Notes under the pieces: model-generated | Told to the model about the DNA's origin: nothing | The model's input: the letters and a program-made list of their open reading frames with translations, nothing else | Databases searched by the model: none | Shown here: positions 38,015 to 46,328 of the stretch, piece after piece | Position numbering within the stretch: position 1 is the first letter of the stretch | How the letters are laid out: each line of letters opens with the position of its first letter | Position numbers and translations under genes: made by a program | DNA from: Janthinobacterium sp. | GTDB lineage: Bacteria > Pseudomonadota > Gammaproteobacteria > Burkholderiales > Burkholderiaceae_D | Assembly (NCBI RefSeq): GCF_009923995.1 | Contig: NZ_RFSK01000008.1 | Span: 88,140 to 152,139 of the forward strand | Direction of reading: 5' to 3' | DNA length: 64,000 nt

Positions 38015-38097
38015 GGAATGCACGCATGGCGGGCGCGTGTTCCACTTGCTTGACCGCGCTGTAAAATGTCCCCCCTTATCCGATCCCGCCGACCGCC

Positions 38098-38514
38098 ATG
38101 CCCCGCAAACCGCTGCTCATCTTCCTGCTGACCCTGTTCCTCACCGTGCTGCAAATACAGTGGGCGTCGCCCGCCGACGGCTACGATGCCGAGTCCCTCT
38201 CCATCCTCTCGCCCGAGGTGCTGGGCGCCTGGCCCGGCGTCCTGCTGCTGTTCCTGCAAGCCGTCTTCGCGCGCCGCCAGGTGTCCGCGCTGCGCCAGGC
38301 CAGCCTGTGCACGGGCATGCTGGCCGTCTACTGGCTGCTGGCCAATTACGTCACCTTCGACGCGCGGGTGGCCAGCTGGAGCACCTACTCGGCGCTGGAA
38401 ATCTGGCTGCACGTGCTGCCCGCCTCCGTCGTCAGCATCGCCCTCTGCGGCGCCGCCTGGTTTGGCGCCGCGTGGCTGATCCTGCGCCAGGCGGGCGCGA
38501 AGAAAAGCCGCTGA
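38098..38514 (+). CDS. small inner-membrane protein of unknown function
   Basis: The 138-residue protein has about four hydrophobic helices: LLIFLLTLFLTVLQIQ, GVLLLFLQAVFA, LCTGMLAVYWLLANY and LPASVVSIALCGAAWFGAAW. It has no recognisable family motif. It is divergent from ubiU and just upstream of the nrdD promoter region. No ribosome binding site is obvious. Confidence 0.6.
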   Translation: MPRKPLLIFLLTLFLTVLQIQWASPADGYDAESLSILSPEVLGAWPGVLLLFLQAVFARRQVSALRQASLCTGMLAVYWLLANYVTFDARVASWSTYSALEIWLHVLPASVVSIALCGAAWFGAAWLILRQAGAKKSR

Positions 38515-38524
38515 GGCGCTTTTT

Positions 38525-38538
38525 TTCACCTGCATCAA
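38525..38538. promoter_or_regulatory. FNR/ANR-type box upstream of nrdD
   Basis: The complement of TTCACCTGCATCAA is TTGATGCAGGTGAA, 9 of 10 to TTGATNNNNGTCAA. It differs by one base from the box in front of ubiU. It lies about 70 bp upstream of the predicted nrdD start, a class I position. Confidence 0.6.
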
Positions 38539-38566
38539 GGATTCGGCAAGCCGCTGTGCGCGCCCT

Positions 38567-38595
38567 TTGACGTCACTACATTTAGTGATTAACCT
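38567..38595 (+). promoter_or_regulatory. predicted promoter of nrdD
   Basis: TTGACG and TAACCT are separated by 17 bp, about 40 bp before the nrdD start codon. The weak -10 fits a promoter that needs an activator. Confidence 0.45.
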
Positions 38596-38633
38596 CAATA
38601 AAAACACCGCATGTTGTGTTTATTGGAGGTTTC

Positions 38634-40382
38634 ATGACGACAAACGCAGTTCCCACCCCGCGCGGCCAGGTCGATGTCGCCGCATCCATCAATGAATACC
38701 TGGAGCGGCGCGACTGGCGCGTGAACGCCAACGCCAACCAGGGCTATTCGCTGGGCGGCCTGATCCTCAATGTATCGGGCAAGGTCATCGCCAACTACTG
38801 GCTGGACCAGGTCTATCCGCCGGACGTGGGCGCGGCCCACCGCGAAGCGGCCCTGCACATCCACGACCTCGACATGCTGGCCGGCTACTGCGCCGGCTGG
38901 TCGCTGCGCACCCTGCTGCACGAAGGCTTGAACGGCGTGCCGGGCAAGATCGAGTCAGGCCCGCCGAAACACATGTCGAGCGCCATCGGCCAGATCGTCA
39001 ACTTCCTCGGCACCCTGCAAAACGAATGGGCCGGCGCGCAGGCCTTCAGTTCCTTCGATACCTACATGGCGCCGTTCATCCGCCAGGACAGCCTGCGCTA
39101 CGAAGACGTGCGCCAGTACATGCAGGAGCTGATCTTCAACCTCAACGTGCCGTCGCGCTGGGGCACGCAGACGCCGTTCACCAACCTCACCTTCGACTGG
39201 GTCTGCCCGGACGACCTGCGCGAACAGGTGCCCGTCATCGCCGGCCGGGAGATGGACTTCCGCTATGGCGAGCTGCAGGCGGAGATGGACATGATCAACC
39301 GCGCCTACATCGAGATCATGATGGCGGGCGATGCCAGGGGCCGCGTGTTCACCTTTCCCATCCCCACCTACAACATCACCGAGGATTTCGACTGGCACAG
39401 CGAGAATGCGCAACGCCTGTTCGAGATGACGGCCCGCTACGGCCTGCCCTACTTCCAGAATTTCATCAATTCGGAACTCAAGCCGAACATGATCCGCTCG
39501 ATGTGCTGCCGTTTGCAGCTGGACCTGCGCGAACTGCTGAAACGGGGCAATGGCCTGTTCGGGTCCGCCGAGCAGACGGGTTCCCTGGGCGTGGTGACGA
39601 TCAACTGCGCGCGCCTGGGTCATTTGTGGCGCGGCGACGAGCCGGCCCTGCTGGCGGACCTGGACCGTCTGCTGGAACTGGGCAAGACCAGCCTGGAAAT
39701 CAAGCGCCGCACCATCGAGGACCTGATGCAGCAAGGCCTGTTTCCCTACACGAAGCGCTACCTGGGCACCCTGCGCAACCACTTTTCCACCCTGGGCGTG
39801 AACGGCATCAACGAGATGATCCGCAATTTCAGCGGCGACGCCCATGACATCACGACGCCCGAAGGCCATGCGCTGGCCGTGCGCCTGCTCGACCACGTGC
39901 GCACCCGCATGCTGCAATTCCAGGAAGAGACGGGCCATATGTATAACCTGGAAGCGACGCCGGCCGAAGGCACGACCTACCGCTTCGCGCGCGAAGACCG
40001 CAAGCGCTATCCCGCCATCGTGCAGGCGGGAACGCCCGACAACCCGTACTACACGAATTCCTCGCAGCTGCCCGTGGGCCACACGGACGACCCGTTCGAG
40101 GCGCTGGAGCTGCAGGACGCGCTGCAGCGCAAGTACACGGGCGGCACCGTGCTGCACCTGTACATGACGGAAGCGCTGTCGGACGCCAACGCCTGCCGCG
40201 AACTGGTGAAGCGCGCCCTGAGCCGCTTTTCGCTGCCCTACATCACCGTCACGCCCACCTTTTCCATCTGCCCGCGCCACGGCTACCTGGCCGGCAAGCA
40301 CGAATTCTGCCCCACCTGCGACGCGGAGCTGATCGCCCGCAAGCAGGCCCACCCTGTTCCATCATTGGAGGAAACACCATGA
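38634..40382 (+). CDS. nrdD: anaerobic ribonucleoside-triphosphate reductase, catalytic barrel and zinc site, without glycyl-radical domain
   Basis: The 582-residue class III reductase body is recognisable throughout (HIHDLDMLAGYCAGWSL, NLNVPSRWGTQTPFTNLTFDW, FPIPTYNI, and the CRLQLD and VTINCARLG regions with barrel cysteines). It ends with the zinc-binding CPRHGYL...FCPTC. It stops 14 residues later and so lacks the usual C-terminal glycyl-radical segment, which the next gene encodes. It also starts without the N-terminal ATP-cone. The ATG follows GGAGG. It makes deoxynucleotides without oxygen, together with NrdG. Confidence 0.92.
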   Translation: MTTNAVPTPRGQVDVAASINEYLERRDWRVNANANQGYSLGGLILNVSGKVIANYWLDQVYPPDVGAAHREAALHIHDLDMLAGYCAGWSLRTLLHEGLNGVPGKIESGPPKHMSSAIGQIVNFLGTLQNEWAGAQAFSSFDTYMAPFIRQDSLRYEDVRQYMQELIFNLNVPSRWGTQTPFTNLTFDWVCPDDLREQVPVIAGREMDFRYGELQAEMDMINRAYIEIMMAGDARGRVFTFPIPTYNITEDFDWHSENAQRLFEMTARYGLPYFQNFINSELKPNMIRSMCCRLQLDLRELLKRGNGLFGSAEQTGSLGVVTINCARLGHLWRGDEPALLADLDRLLELGKTSLEIKRRTIEDLMQQGLFPYTKRYLGTLRNHFSTLGVNGINEMIRNFSGDAHDITTPEGHALAVRLLDHVRTRMLQFQEETGHMYNLEATPAEGTTYRFAREDRKRYPAIVQAGTPDNPYYTNSSQLPVGHTDDPFEALELQDALQRKYTGGTVLHLYMTEALSDANACRELVKRALSRFSLPYITVTPTFSICPRHGYLAGKHEFCPTCDAELIARKQAHPVPSLEETP

Positions 40383-40579
40383 ATGCACGTCCCGACTTCA
40401 CTCCCGCCATCACCCTGCTCGATACGGAACGCCAGCGCTGCGAAATCTGGACCCGCGTGATGGGCTACCACCGACCCGTCGCCTCGTTCAACATCGGCAA
40501 GCAGGGCGAATTCCACGAGCGCCAGTATTTTACGGAAGCGAGCGCCAAGGTCGGCCAGCCCGCCTGCCATGGCGGCTGA
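40379..40579 (+). CDS. separately encoded glycyl-radical domain of NrdD
   Basis: This 66-residue protein carries CEIWTRVMGYHRPVASFNIG and KQGEFHERQYFTE. That is the C-terminal segment of class III reductases, with Gly29 as the expected radical site. Its ATG overlaps the nrdD TGA by 4 bp and has its own strong GGAGG 7 bases upstream, so it is a real translated gene and not a simple sequencing slip. It should dock into the NrdD barrel and be activated by NrdG, much as the free GrcA (YfiD) domain completes pyruvate formate-lyase. nrdG begins 11 bp before its stop. Confidence 0.9.
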   Translation: MNARPDFTPAITLLDTERQRCEIWTRVMGYHRPVASFNIGKQGEFHERQYFTEASAKVGQPACHGG

Positions 40580-41333
40580 ACTGAAAGTGGGCGGCCTGAC
40601 GCCCTTTTCCGCCAGCGACTATCCGGGCAAGCTGGCCGCCGTCGTCTTCGTGCAGGGCTGCCCCTGGCGTTGCGGCTATTGCCACAATCCCCATCTGCAG
40701 CCGCGCACGCGGGACGGCGCCATGCCCTGGCGCGACGTGCTGGCCTGGCTGCGCCGCAGGGTGGGCCTCGTCGACGCCGTCGTCTTCAGCGGCGGCGAGG
40801 CGTGCATGGACCCGGGCCTGGCGCAGGCCATGCTGGACGCCCGGGCGCTGGGTTTCGGCATCGGCCTGCACACGGCCTGCATCTACCCCCAGCGCCTGCA
40901 GGAAGTGCTGCCCCTCGTCGACTGGGTAGGTTTCGACATCAAGGCGCCGTTCGCCGACTATCGTCTTGTGACCCGCGTGGCGGGCAGCGGCGACCCGGCG
41001 CGCGCCTGCCTGGACGCCATCCTCGCCAGCGGCGTCGCCCATGAATGCCGCACCACCGTGCACCCGGACCTGCTGCCGGACGCACAGCTGCTGGCCCTGG
41101 CCGCCACCCTGGCCGCCAGCGGCGTCCAGCACTATGTGCTGCAGCAGTTCCGGCCCGACGGCTGCCTGGATGCGGCGCTGGCGGGCCGCCCCCTGCACGG
41201 CTATCCGGCGGAGCGCACCCTGGCGCAAATCGGCGCCATGTTTCCCCGTTTTACATTCCGTAATCATGGCAATGAAGCCGGCAGCCACATAATTTCGGAA
41301 AGCCCCGCAAAATTACCCGTTCTGCAACGCTGA
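40569..41333 (+). CDS. nrdG: anaerobic ribonucleotide reductase activating protein (radical SAM)
   Basis: The 254-residue radical SAM enzyme has the cluster motif GCPWRCGYCHN near residues 30-40, the glycine-rich FSGGEACM, and an NrdG-type opening LKVGGLTPFSASDYPGKLAAVVF. It uses S-adenosylmethionine to make the glycyl radical on the reductase. The start overlaps the glycyl-radical domain gene by 11 bp, which ties the three genes together. It is longer than enterobacterial NrdG, resembling the activases of pseudomonads and betaproteobacteria. Confidence 0.92.
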   Translation: MAAELKVGGLTPFSASDYPGKLAAVVFVQGCPWRCGYCHNPHLQPRTRDGAMPWRDVLAWLRRRVGLVDAVVFSGGEACMDPGLAQAMLDARALGFGIGLHTACIYPQRLQEVLPLVDWVGFDIKAPFADYRLVTRVAGSGDPARACLDAILASGVAHECRTTVHPDLLPDAQLLALAATLAASGVQHYVLQQFRPDGCLDAALAGRPLHGYPAERTLAQIGAMFPRFTFRNHGNEAGSHIISESPAKLPVLQR

Positions 41334-41424
41334 AATGGCTTGCGTGCTGTAATGTATCAACTGTGCCGCGCACCACGCGCGGCCCGTTTGCTCCCTCATT
41401 CAGCATTACAGATAAGCGTCATCC

Positions 41425-44400
41425 ATGAACGATTTCACCGCAGTCAGCCCAGGCACCACCGTCCCCCACCATGCCGACATCCTGTACGGCCCGCCGCGAC
41501 CGGATTTGCTGCGCGAGGAAGTGCTGGCCGACCTGCTCGAAGCGACGGCCCGCCGCTGCCCCCAGCAAATTGCCCTGATCGACGGCGAACGCCGCATCAG
41601 CTACGCCGAACTCGATGCGCAGGCCAGCCTGGCCGCGGCCCGCCTGGTGGCCGCCGGCGTCAAGCCCGGCGACATCGTGGGCCTGTGGCTGCCGCGCGGC
41701 GCCCCCCTGCTGCTGATGCAGGCGGCGATTGCCAAGGCGGGCGCCGCCTGGCTGCCCGTCGACGAGGACACGCCCGTCGAGCGCCTGCAGGTGTGCCTGG
41801 ACGATGCCAATGGCGCGGGCGTCGTCAGCTGCGCGCAGTTCGCGCCGCGCCTGGCGGAGGCCGGCGTGGGCCGCCCCGTATGGACGGCGGAAAGCCTGCT
41901 GGCGCCCGCCGCGCCGGGCGAACACCTGCCCGCGCGCGGCAAAGTCAAGCCCGAAGACCCCGCCTACGTGATCTACACGTCCGGCTCGACGGGCAAACCC
42001 AAGGGCATATTGATTTCCCAGCGCAGCATCTGCCACTTCCTGCGCAGCGAAAACGCCGTGCTGGAAGTAACGCAAGCCGATACCGTCTACCAGGGCTTTT
42101 CCGTCGCCTTCGACATGTCGTTCGAGGAAATCTGGATCGCCTACCTGGTGGGCGCCACCCTGTGGCTGGGGCCGAAGGAAATCTCGGGCGACCCGGAAGC
42201 GCTGCCACGGGCGCTGGCCGCCAACCACGTCACGGTGCTGCACGCCGTGCCGACCCTGCTGGCCCTGTTCGCCGAAGACGTACCGAGCCTGCGCCTGATC
42301 AACCTGGGCGGCGAGATGTGCCCGGAGTCGCTCGTCGAACGGTGGTCGCGCCCGGGCCGCGCCATGTTCAACACCTACGGCCCCACCGAGGCGACTGTCT
42401 CGTGCAGCCTGGCGCGATTGCGCCCCGGCGAGCCCGTCACCATCGGCACGCCGCTGCCCAACTATGGCCTGCTGGTGCTGCAGGTGGCCGAAGCGGGAGA
42501 AAACCGTCCCTTGACCCTGCTGCCACGGGGCGAAACGGGCGAGCTGTGCATCATCGGCCCCGGCCTGGCCGAGGGCTACCTGGGCCGGCCCGACCTGACG
42601 GTGGAAAAATTCCTGCCCAATCCGTGGGCGACCAGCGAAGATGACGCCCGCCTGTACCGCACGGGCGACCTGGCGCGCATCGATGCGGACGGCCAGGTGC
42701 TGTGCCTGGGCCGCGCCGACGACCAGGTGAAAATCCGCGGCTTCCGCGTGGAGCTGGGCGAGATCGAAGCCGTGCTGGCGCAGCAGGCAGGCGTGGGCAC
42801 GGTGGCCGTCCTGCTGCGCAAGGATGACGGCATCGACCAGCTGGTGGCCTACATCGTCGGCAGTGACGATGCGCCCGAGGACGCGCTGGCGGCGAAAACC
42901 CTGCGCGCCGCCCTGAACCTGCATTTGCCGCCCTACATGGTGCCCGGACGCTTCGAGTTGCTGCCGCTGATGCCCCGCCTGACATCCGGCAAGATCGACC
43001 GCAAGGCCCTGAAGGCCATGCCCTTGTCCGCGCCGCCCCCGGGCGAGGCGGGTGAATCGGACGTGCCGGAGACGCCGGCCGAAGCGGCCCTGTTCGCGGC
43101 GCTGGCCAAGCTGTTCCCGGGCCAGGCGATCTTGCGCCGGCTCGACTTCTTCAGCGACCTCGGTGGCCACTCCTTCCTCGCCGCGCGCCTGGCGTCCACC
43201 CTGCGCGCCGATCCCGCCTACGCCCACATGACGGTGCGCGACATCTATCACAACCGCGAGATCGGCAAGATCGCCGCCGTGCTGGGCGAAGCGCCCGCCC
43301 TGGCCACGCCGGAAGCGGAATGGACGCCGCCATCGACCTGGAAGCGCTGGATCTGCGGCGCGGCGCAGGCGGCGGCCGTGCCGGGCCTCGTCACCCTGCG
43401 CATGGCGCAGTGGATGGCGCCGTTCTTTACCTATCACTTCTTCACGGGCGACGCGGGCGACACGGTGCCGCGCGCCATCGCCGCTTCGATCGGCGTCTTC
43501 CTGCTGGCGACCCTGGCCGAATTTGCCATCGCGATCGCCGGCAAGTGGCTGATCGCCGGGCGCCTGAAGCCGGGCAGCTACCCGCTCTGGGGCGTCACGT
43601 ATTACCGCTGGTGGCTGGCCGACCGCCTGGTCGAATCGGCGCCTGCCTATCTGCTCAGCGGCTCCTCGCTGAACAGCTGGTGGCTGCGCGCCCTGGGCGC
43701 CAAGGTGGGCAAGGAAGTGGTCATCGGCTCGATGACCCTGCGCGCCCCCGACCTGCTGGCCATCGGCGACAACGTCAGCGTGGGCAATGCCGTCAACTTT
43801 GAAAACGCGCGGGTGGAGCGGGGCCGTTTGCTGCTGGGCCAGATCAGCATCGGCGACGACTGCTGCATCAGTTCCTATGCGATTTTGGAAGGCAACTCCA
43901 GCATGGGCGCGTTTGGCCACCTGGAGGGGCAATCGGCGCTGGCCGATGGCGCCACGGTGCCGGCCGGACGCGTGTACACGGGTTCGCCCGCGCGCGACAT
44001 CGGTCCCTACGACCGTGCCAGCCAGCCGCCCCGCCCCGCCGTCTCGCGCCTGCGCCTGACCGGGGAAACCGTGTTCTTCTGCTTCGGCATGGTCCTGATC
44101 GCCGTGCTGTTCTTCATGCCCGTCTTCCCCAGCTTCGTGCTGATCGACTGGTTCGACGAACGCGAAATGATGCCGTGGCTGCAGGGCCGCGACGTGACGA
44201 CCCAGTTGGCCCGCTACTTCCTGCTGGCCTTCCCCGCCAGCGCCGTACTGATCCTGCTCACGGCCCTGCTGTCGGCCGCCATCCGCTGGGGCGCGCTGCC
44301 GCGGCTCAAGCCCGGCATCTCGCCCGTGCACAGCAATATCTATTGCGCCAAGTGGCTCGTCAGCCACATCCAGGAATCGAGCCTGAACGTCCTGCACGGC

Positions 44401-45483
44401 ATTTACGCCACCGTGTTCGCCCCCTACTGGTACCGCCTGCTGGGCGCCAAGGTGGGCAAGGGCGCGGAAATTTCCACGGCCCTGGGCGTGGTGCCCGACA
44501 TGCTGACCTTGGGCGACGACACCTTCATCGCGGACGCCGTCATGCTGGGCGACGAGCAGATCGACGGCGGCTGGATGACCATGCGCCCCACCGTCGTCTC
44601 GCACCGCAGCTTCGTCGGCAATGGCAGCTACATCCCGGACGGCACGATGCTGCCCGAGCACGTGCTGATCGGCGTGCACACGCATGCGCCGCGCAATGAG
44701 CAGATGCACAGCGGCGACACCTGGCTGGGCTCTCCGCCCATGCACCTGCCCGCGCGCGAACAGGTCAGTGGCTTTGCCGAACACCTGACCTTCAAGCCCT
44801 CCATGCTGCGCCGCCTGGGCCGCAGCCTGATCGAGGCCTTCCGCATCGTCGCGCCGCACGCGGTGGTGATCGCCGTCGGCTACACCCTGGTGCTGGACGT
44901 GATGCCCATCGCGGGCGCCGGGCGCTGGGGCGAAGTGGTGGGCGACCTGGCCATTGCCGGCATCGCCTACGGCATCGGCAATTTCCTCGTGGTGGTGCTG
45001 TTCAAGTGGCTGCTGCTGGGACGCTACCGCAAGCATGCGGCGCCCATGTGGACGCCGTTCGTCTGGGTTTCCGAAGGCGTCACCAACCTGTACGAGGGCA
45101 TCGCCGTGCCCAACTTCATGCGCTACCTGCGCGGCACGCCGTGGCTGCCGCTGGCCTTCCGCCTGATGGGCTGCAAGATCGGCCGCGGCGTCTACATGGA
45201 CACGACGGACATCACGGAATTCGACTGCGTGCACATCGGCGACTACAGCGAATTGAATGCCCTGACCTGCCCGCAAACCCATTTGTTCGAAGACCGCGTG
45301 ATGAAGATCGACCACGTGGACATCGGCCAGCGCGTCTACATGGGTCCGCGCAGCTCCGTGCTGTACAGCGCCAAGGTGGGCGACAATGCGCGCCTGGGTC
45401 CCTTGACCCTGGTGATGAAGGGCGAACACATCCCCGCCGGAAGCAACTGGGCGGGCTGCCCGGCTGCGCCCTTGCGCAACTGA
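41425..45483 (+). CDS. Pls/PosA-type nonribosomal peptide synthetase with membrane and hexapeptide-repeat domains
   Basis: The 1352-residue protein has one adenylation domain (about 30-530; YTSGSTGKPKG at 184-194, FDMSFEEIW, YGPTEATVS, YRTGDLARID). A carrier domain follows with the phosphopantetheine serine Ser583 in LGGHSF. Next come several transmembrane segments alternating with three left-handed beta-helix-like domains (about 755-862, 1002-1092 and 1245-1352). There is no condensation or thioesterase domain. This is the layout of Pls (epsilon-poly-lysine synthetase) and relatives, in which the C-terminal domains join monomers repeatedly. The amino acid used here is unknown. A phosphopantetheinyl transferase gene follows 9 bp later. 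Confidence 0.85.
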   Translation: MNDFTAVSPGTTVPHHADILYGPPRPDLLREEVLADLLEATARRCPQQIALIDGERRISYAELDAQASLAAARLVAAGVKPGDIVGLWLPRGAPLLLMQAAIAKAGAAWLPVDEDTPVERLQVCLDDANGAGVVSCAQFAPRLAEAGVGRPVWTAESLLAPAAPGEHLPARGKVKPEDPAYVIYTSGSTGKPKGILISQRSICHFLRSENAVLEVTQADTVYQGFSVAFDMSFEEIWIAYLVGATLWLGPKEISGDPEALPRALAANHVTVLHAVPTLLALFAEDVPSLRLINLGGEMCPESLVERWSRPGRAMFNTYGPTEATVSCSLARLRPGEPVTIGTPLPNYGLLVLQVAEAGENRPLTLLPRGETGELCIIGPGLAEGYLGRPDLTVEKFLPNPWATSEDDARLYRTGDLARIDADGQVLCLGRADDQVKIRGFRVELGEIEAVLAQQAGVGTVAVLLRKDDGIDQLVAYIVGSDDAPEDALAAKTLRAALNLHLPPYMVPGRFELLPLMPRLTSGKIDRKALKAMPLSAPPPGEAGESDVPETPAEAALFAALAKLFPGQAILRRLDFFSDLGGHSFLAARLASTLRADPAYAHMTVRDIYHNREIGKIAAVLGEAPALATPEAEWTPPSTWKRWICGAAQAAAVPGLVTLRMAQWMAPFFTYHFFTGDAGDTVPRAIAASIGVFLLATLAEFAIAIAGKWLIAGRLKPGSYPLWGVTYYRWWLADRLVESAPAYLLSGSSLNSWWLRALGAKVGKEVVIGSMTLRAPDLLAIGDNVSVGNAVNFENARVERGRLLLGQISIGDDCCISSYAILEGNSSMGAFGHLEGQSALADGATVPAGRVYTGSPARDIGPYDRASQPPRPAVSRLRLTGETVFFCFGMVLIAVLFFMPVFPSFVLIDWFDEREMMPWLQGRDVTTQLARYFLLAFPASAVLILLTALLSAAIRWGALPRLKPGISPVHSNIYCAKWLVSHIQESSLNVLHGIYATVFAPYWYRLLGAKVGKGAEISTALGVVPDMLTLGDDTFIADAVMLGDEQIDGGWMTMRPTVVSHRSFVGNGSYIPDGTMLPEHVLIGVHTHAPRNEQMHSGDTWLGSPPMHLPAREQVSGFAEHLTFKPSMLRRLGRSLIEAFRIVAPHAVVIAVGYTLVLDVMPIAGAGRWGEVVGDLAIAGIAYGIGNFLVVVLFKWLLLGRYRKHAAPMWTPFVWVSEGVTNLYEGIAVPNFMRYLRGTPWLPLAFRLMGCKIGRGVYMDTTDITEFDCVHIGDYSELNALTCPQTHLFEDRVMKIDHVDIGQRVYMGPRSSVLYSAKVGDNARLGPLTLVMKGEHIPAGSNWAGCPAAPLRN

Positions 45484-45492
45484 TCGCAGCTG

Positions 45493-46047
45493 ATGGAGCA
45501 TACGGTTCTGTTGTCGGGCGACGGCGTGCTGGTCATCGGCATCGCCGCCGTGCTGCCGCGCACCGAGGCGCGCCTGCGCCTGCGCGCCGCCGTGCGGGAA
45601 GCGGCGGCGCTGTGGCTGAAGATGGACATCGGGGCGATTTCGGTGGAATCGGCGCCGGGCGCCCCTCCCCGCCTGCGGCTCGATGGCCGCGGGACGGGCT
45701 TGTCATTCAGCCATGACGAGGGCATCTCGCTGGCGGCCGTCCACCTGCATGGTGCCGTCGGCATCGACGTGATGCGCGTGCAGGACATTGCCGATTGGGA
45801 GCAGGTGGCGCGCGATTACCTGGGGCCGCAGGTGGCCGTCGAGCTGGGCGCCTGCCCTGCCGACCAGCGCCCCCTGGCCCTGGCGCAGGCGTGGACGGCG
45901 CGCGAGGCGGCGCTCAAGTGTGCAGGCAGGCAGCTGGCGGAATGGGATGACATGCCACTGAATTGCAATGTACTGCCCATCGCCTTGGAGGACGGATTTG
46001 TCGCGATGCTGGCAACCCCACGGAAAACAACTGGGGTCGGACCCTGA
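45493..46047 (+). CDS. 4'-phosphopantetheinyl transferase
   Basis: This 184-residue Sfp/AcpT-like protein has the two key motifs: GIDVMR (90-95, metal-binding Asp) and WTAREAALK (134-142). The usual lysine before E is Arg. It would attach the phosphopantetheine arm to Ser583 of the preceding synthetase. The last few codons and the stop lie inside a GGGGTC-type repeat, so the natural C-terminus may have been replaced. No strong ribosome binding site is seen; translation is probably coupled to the NRPS gene. Confidence 0.82.
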   Translation: MEHTVLLSGDGVLVIGIAAVLPRTEARLRLRAAVREAAALWLKMDIGAISVESAPGAPPRLRLDGRGTGLSFSHDEGISLAAVHLHGAVGIDVMRVQDIADWEQVARDYLGPQVAVELGACPADQRPLALAQAWTAREAALKCAGRQLAEWDDMPLNCNVLPIALEDGFVAMLATPRKTTGVGP

Positions 46048-46100
46048 GGGGGAATACGGTCTGATAGACCGTATTCCGATTCCGAAGGAACTGACCCCAG
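46031..46100. repeat. GGGGTC-type composite palindrome, copy 3
   Basis: Outer arms CTGGGGTC (46031-46038) and GACCCCAG (46093-46100) enclose a perfect 12-bp hairpin, GGAATACGGTCT/AGACCGTATTCC with loop GAT (46051-46077). The left arm overlaps the end of the phosphopantetheinyl transferase gene. Confidence 0.8.
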
Positions 46101-46126
46101 CTTTACGCTGTTGGGTTGACGCCCTA

Positions 46127-46225
46127 TCAATCCTCTTTACCCTCGGCCGCCCCGCCGATCTGGACGAAAATCAGTTTTGCGATAATACTGACGAGCAGCC
46201 CCAGCACCCCGATCAATTCCAGCAT
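46127..46225 (-). CDS. 32-residue putative single-pass membrane peptide
   Basis: The frame reads MLELIGVLGLLVSIIAKLIF followed by VQIGGAAEGKED. It has one hydrophobic helix (residues 4-22) and an acidic tail, and is preceded by AAAGGAAAG 4 bases before the ATG. It is divergent from the LysR gene 104 bp away. The well-placed ribosome binding site and hydrophobic pattern make it plausible, but it is too short to be sure. Confidence 0.5.
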   Translation of the reverse strand: MLELIGVLGLLVSIIAKLIFVQIGGAAEGKED

Positions 46226-46328
46226 GGTCTTTCCTTTGCAGTGACAGCAGACCAGCCCACTGTAGCGCGAACCCCGGGGCCAGGCTAATATCAAATCCGG
46301 CAGTCACCGATCTCGAAAAGGCATACGA

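Noticed and set aside
40366..40382. A sequencing frameshift as the cause of the nrdD split
   Set aside because: The downstream piece has its own GGAGG and ATG at normal spacing and starts with residues not shared with the end of nrdD. The stop and start overlap is the same ATGA type seen in other operons here.
41419..45501. A very long antisense frame (about 1360 codons) opposite the NRPS gene
   Set aside because: It is a shadow of the GC-rich codon pattern. The forward frame has full adenylation and carrier motifs, while the reverse frame is Gln/His/Arg-rich without motifs. The same holds for other long antisense frames, for example 11729-13906.
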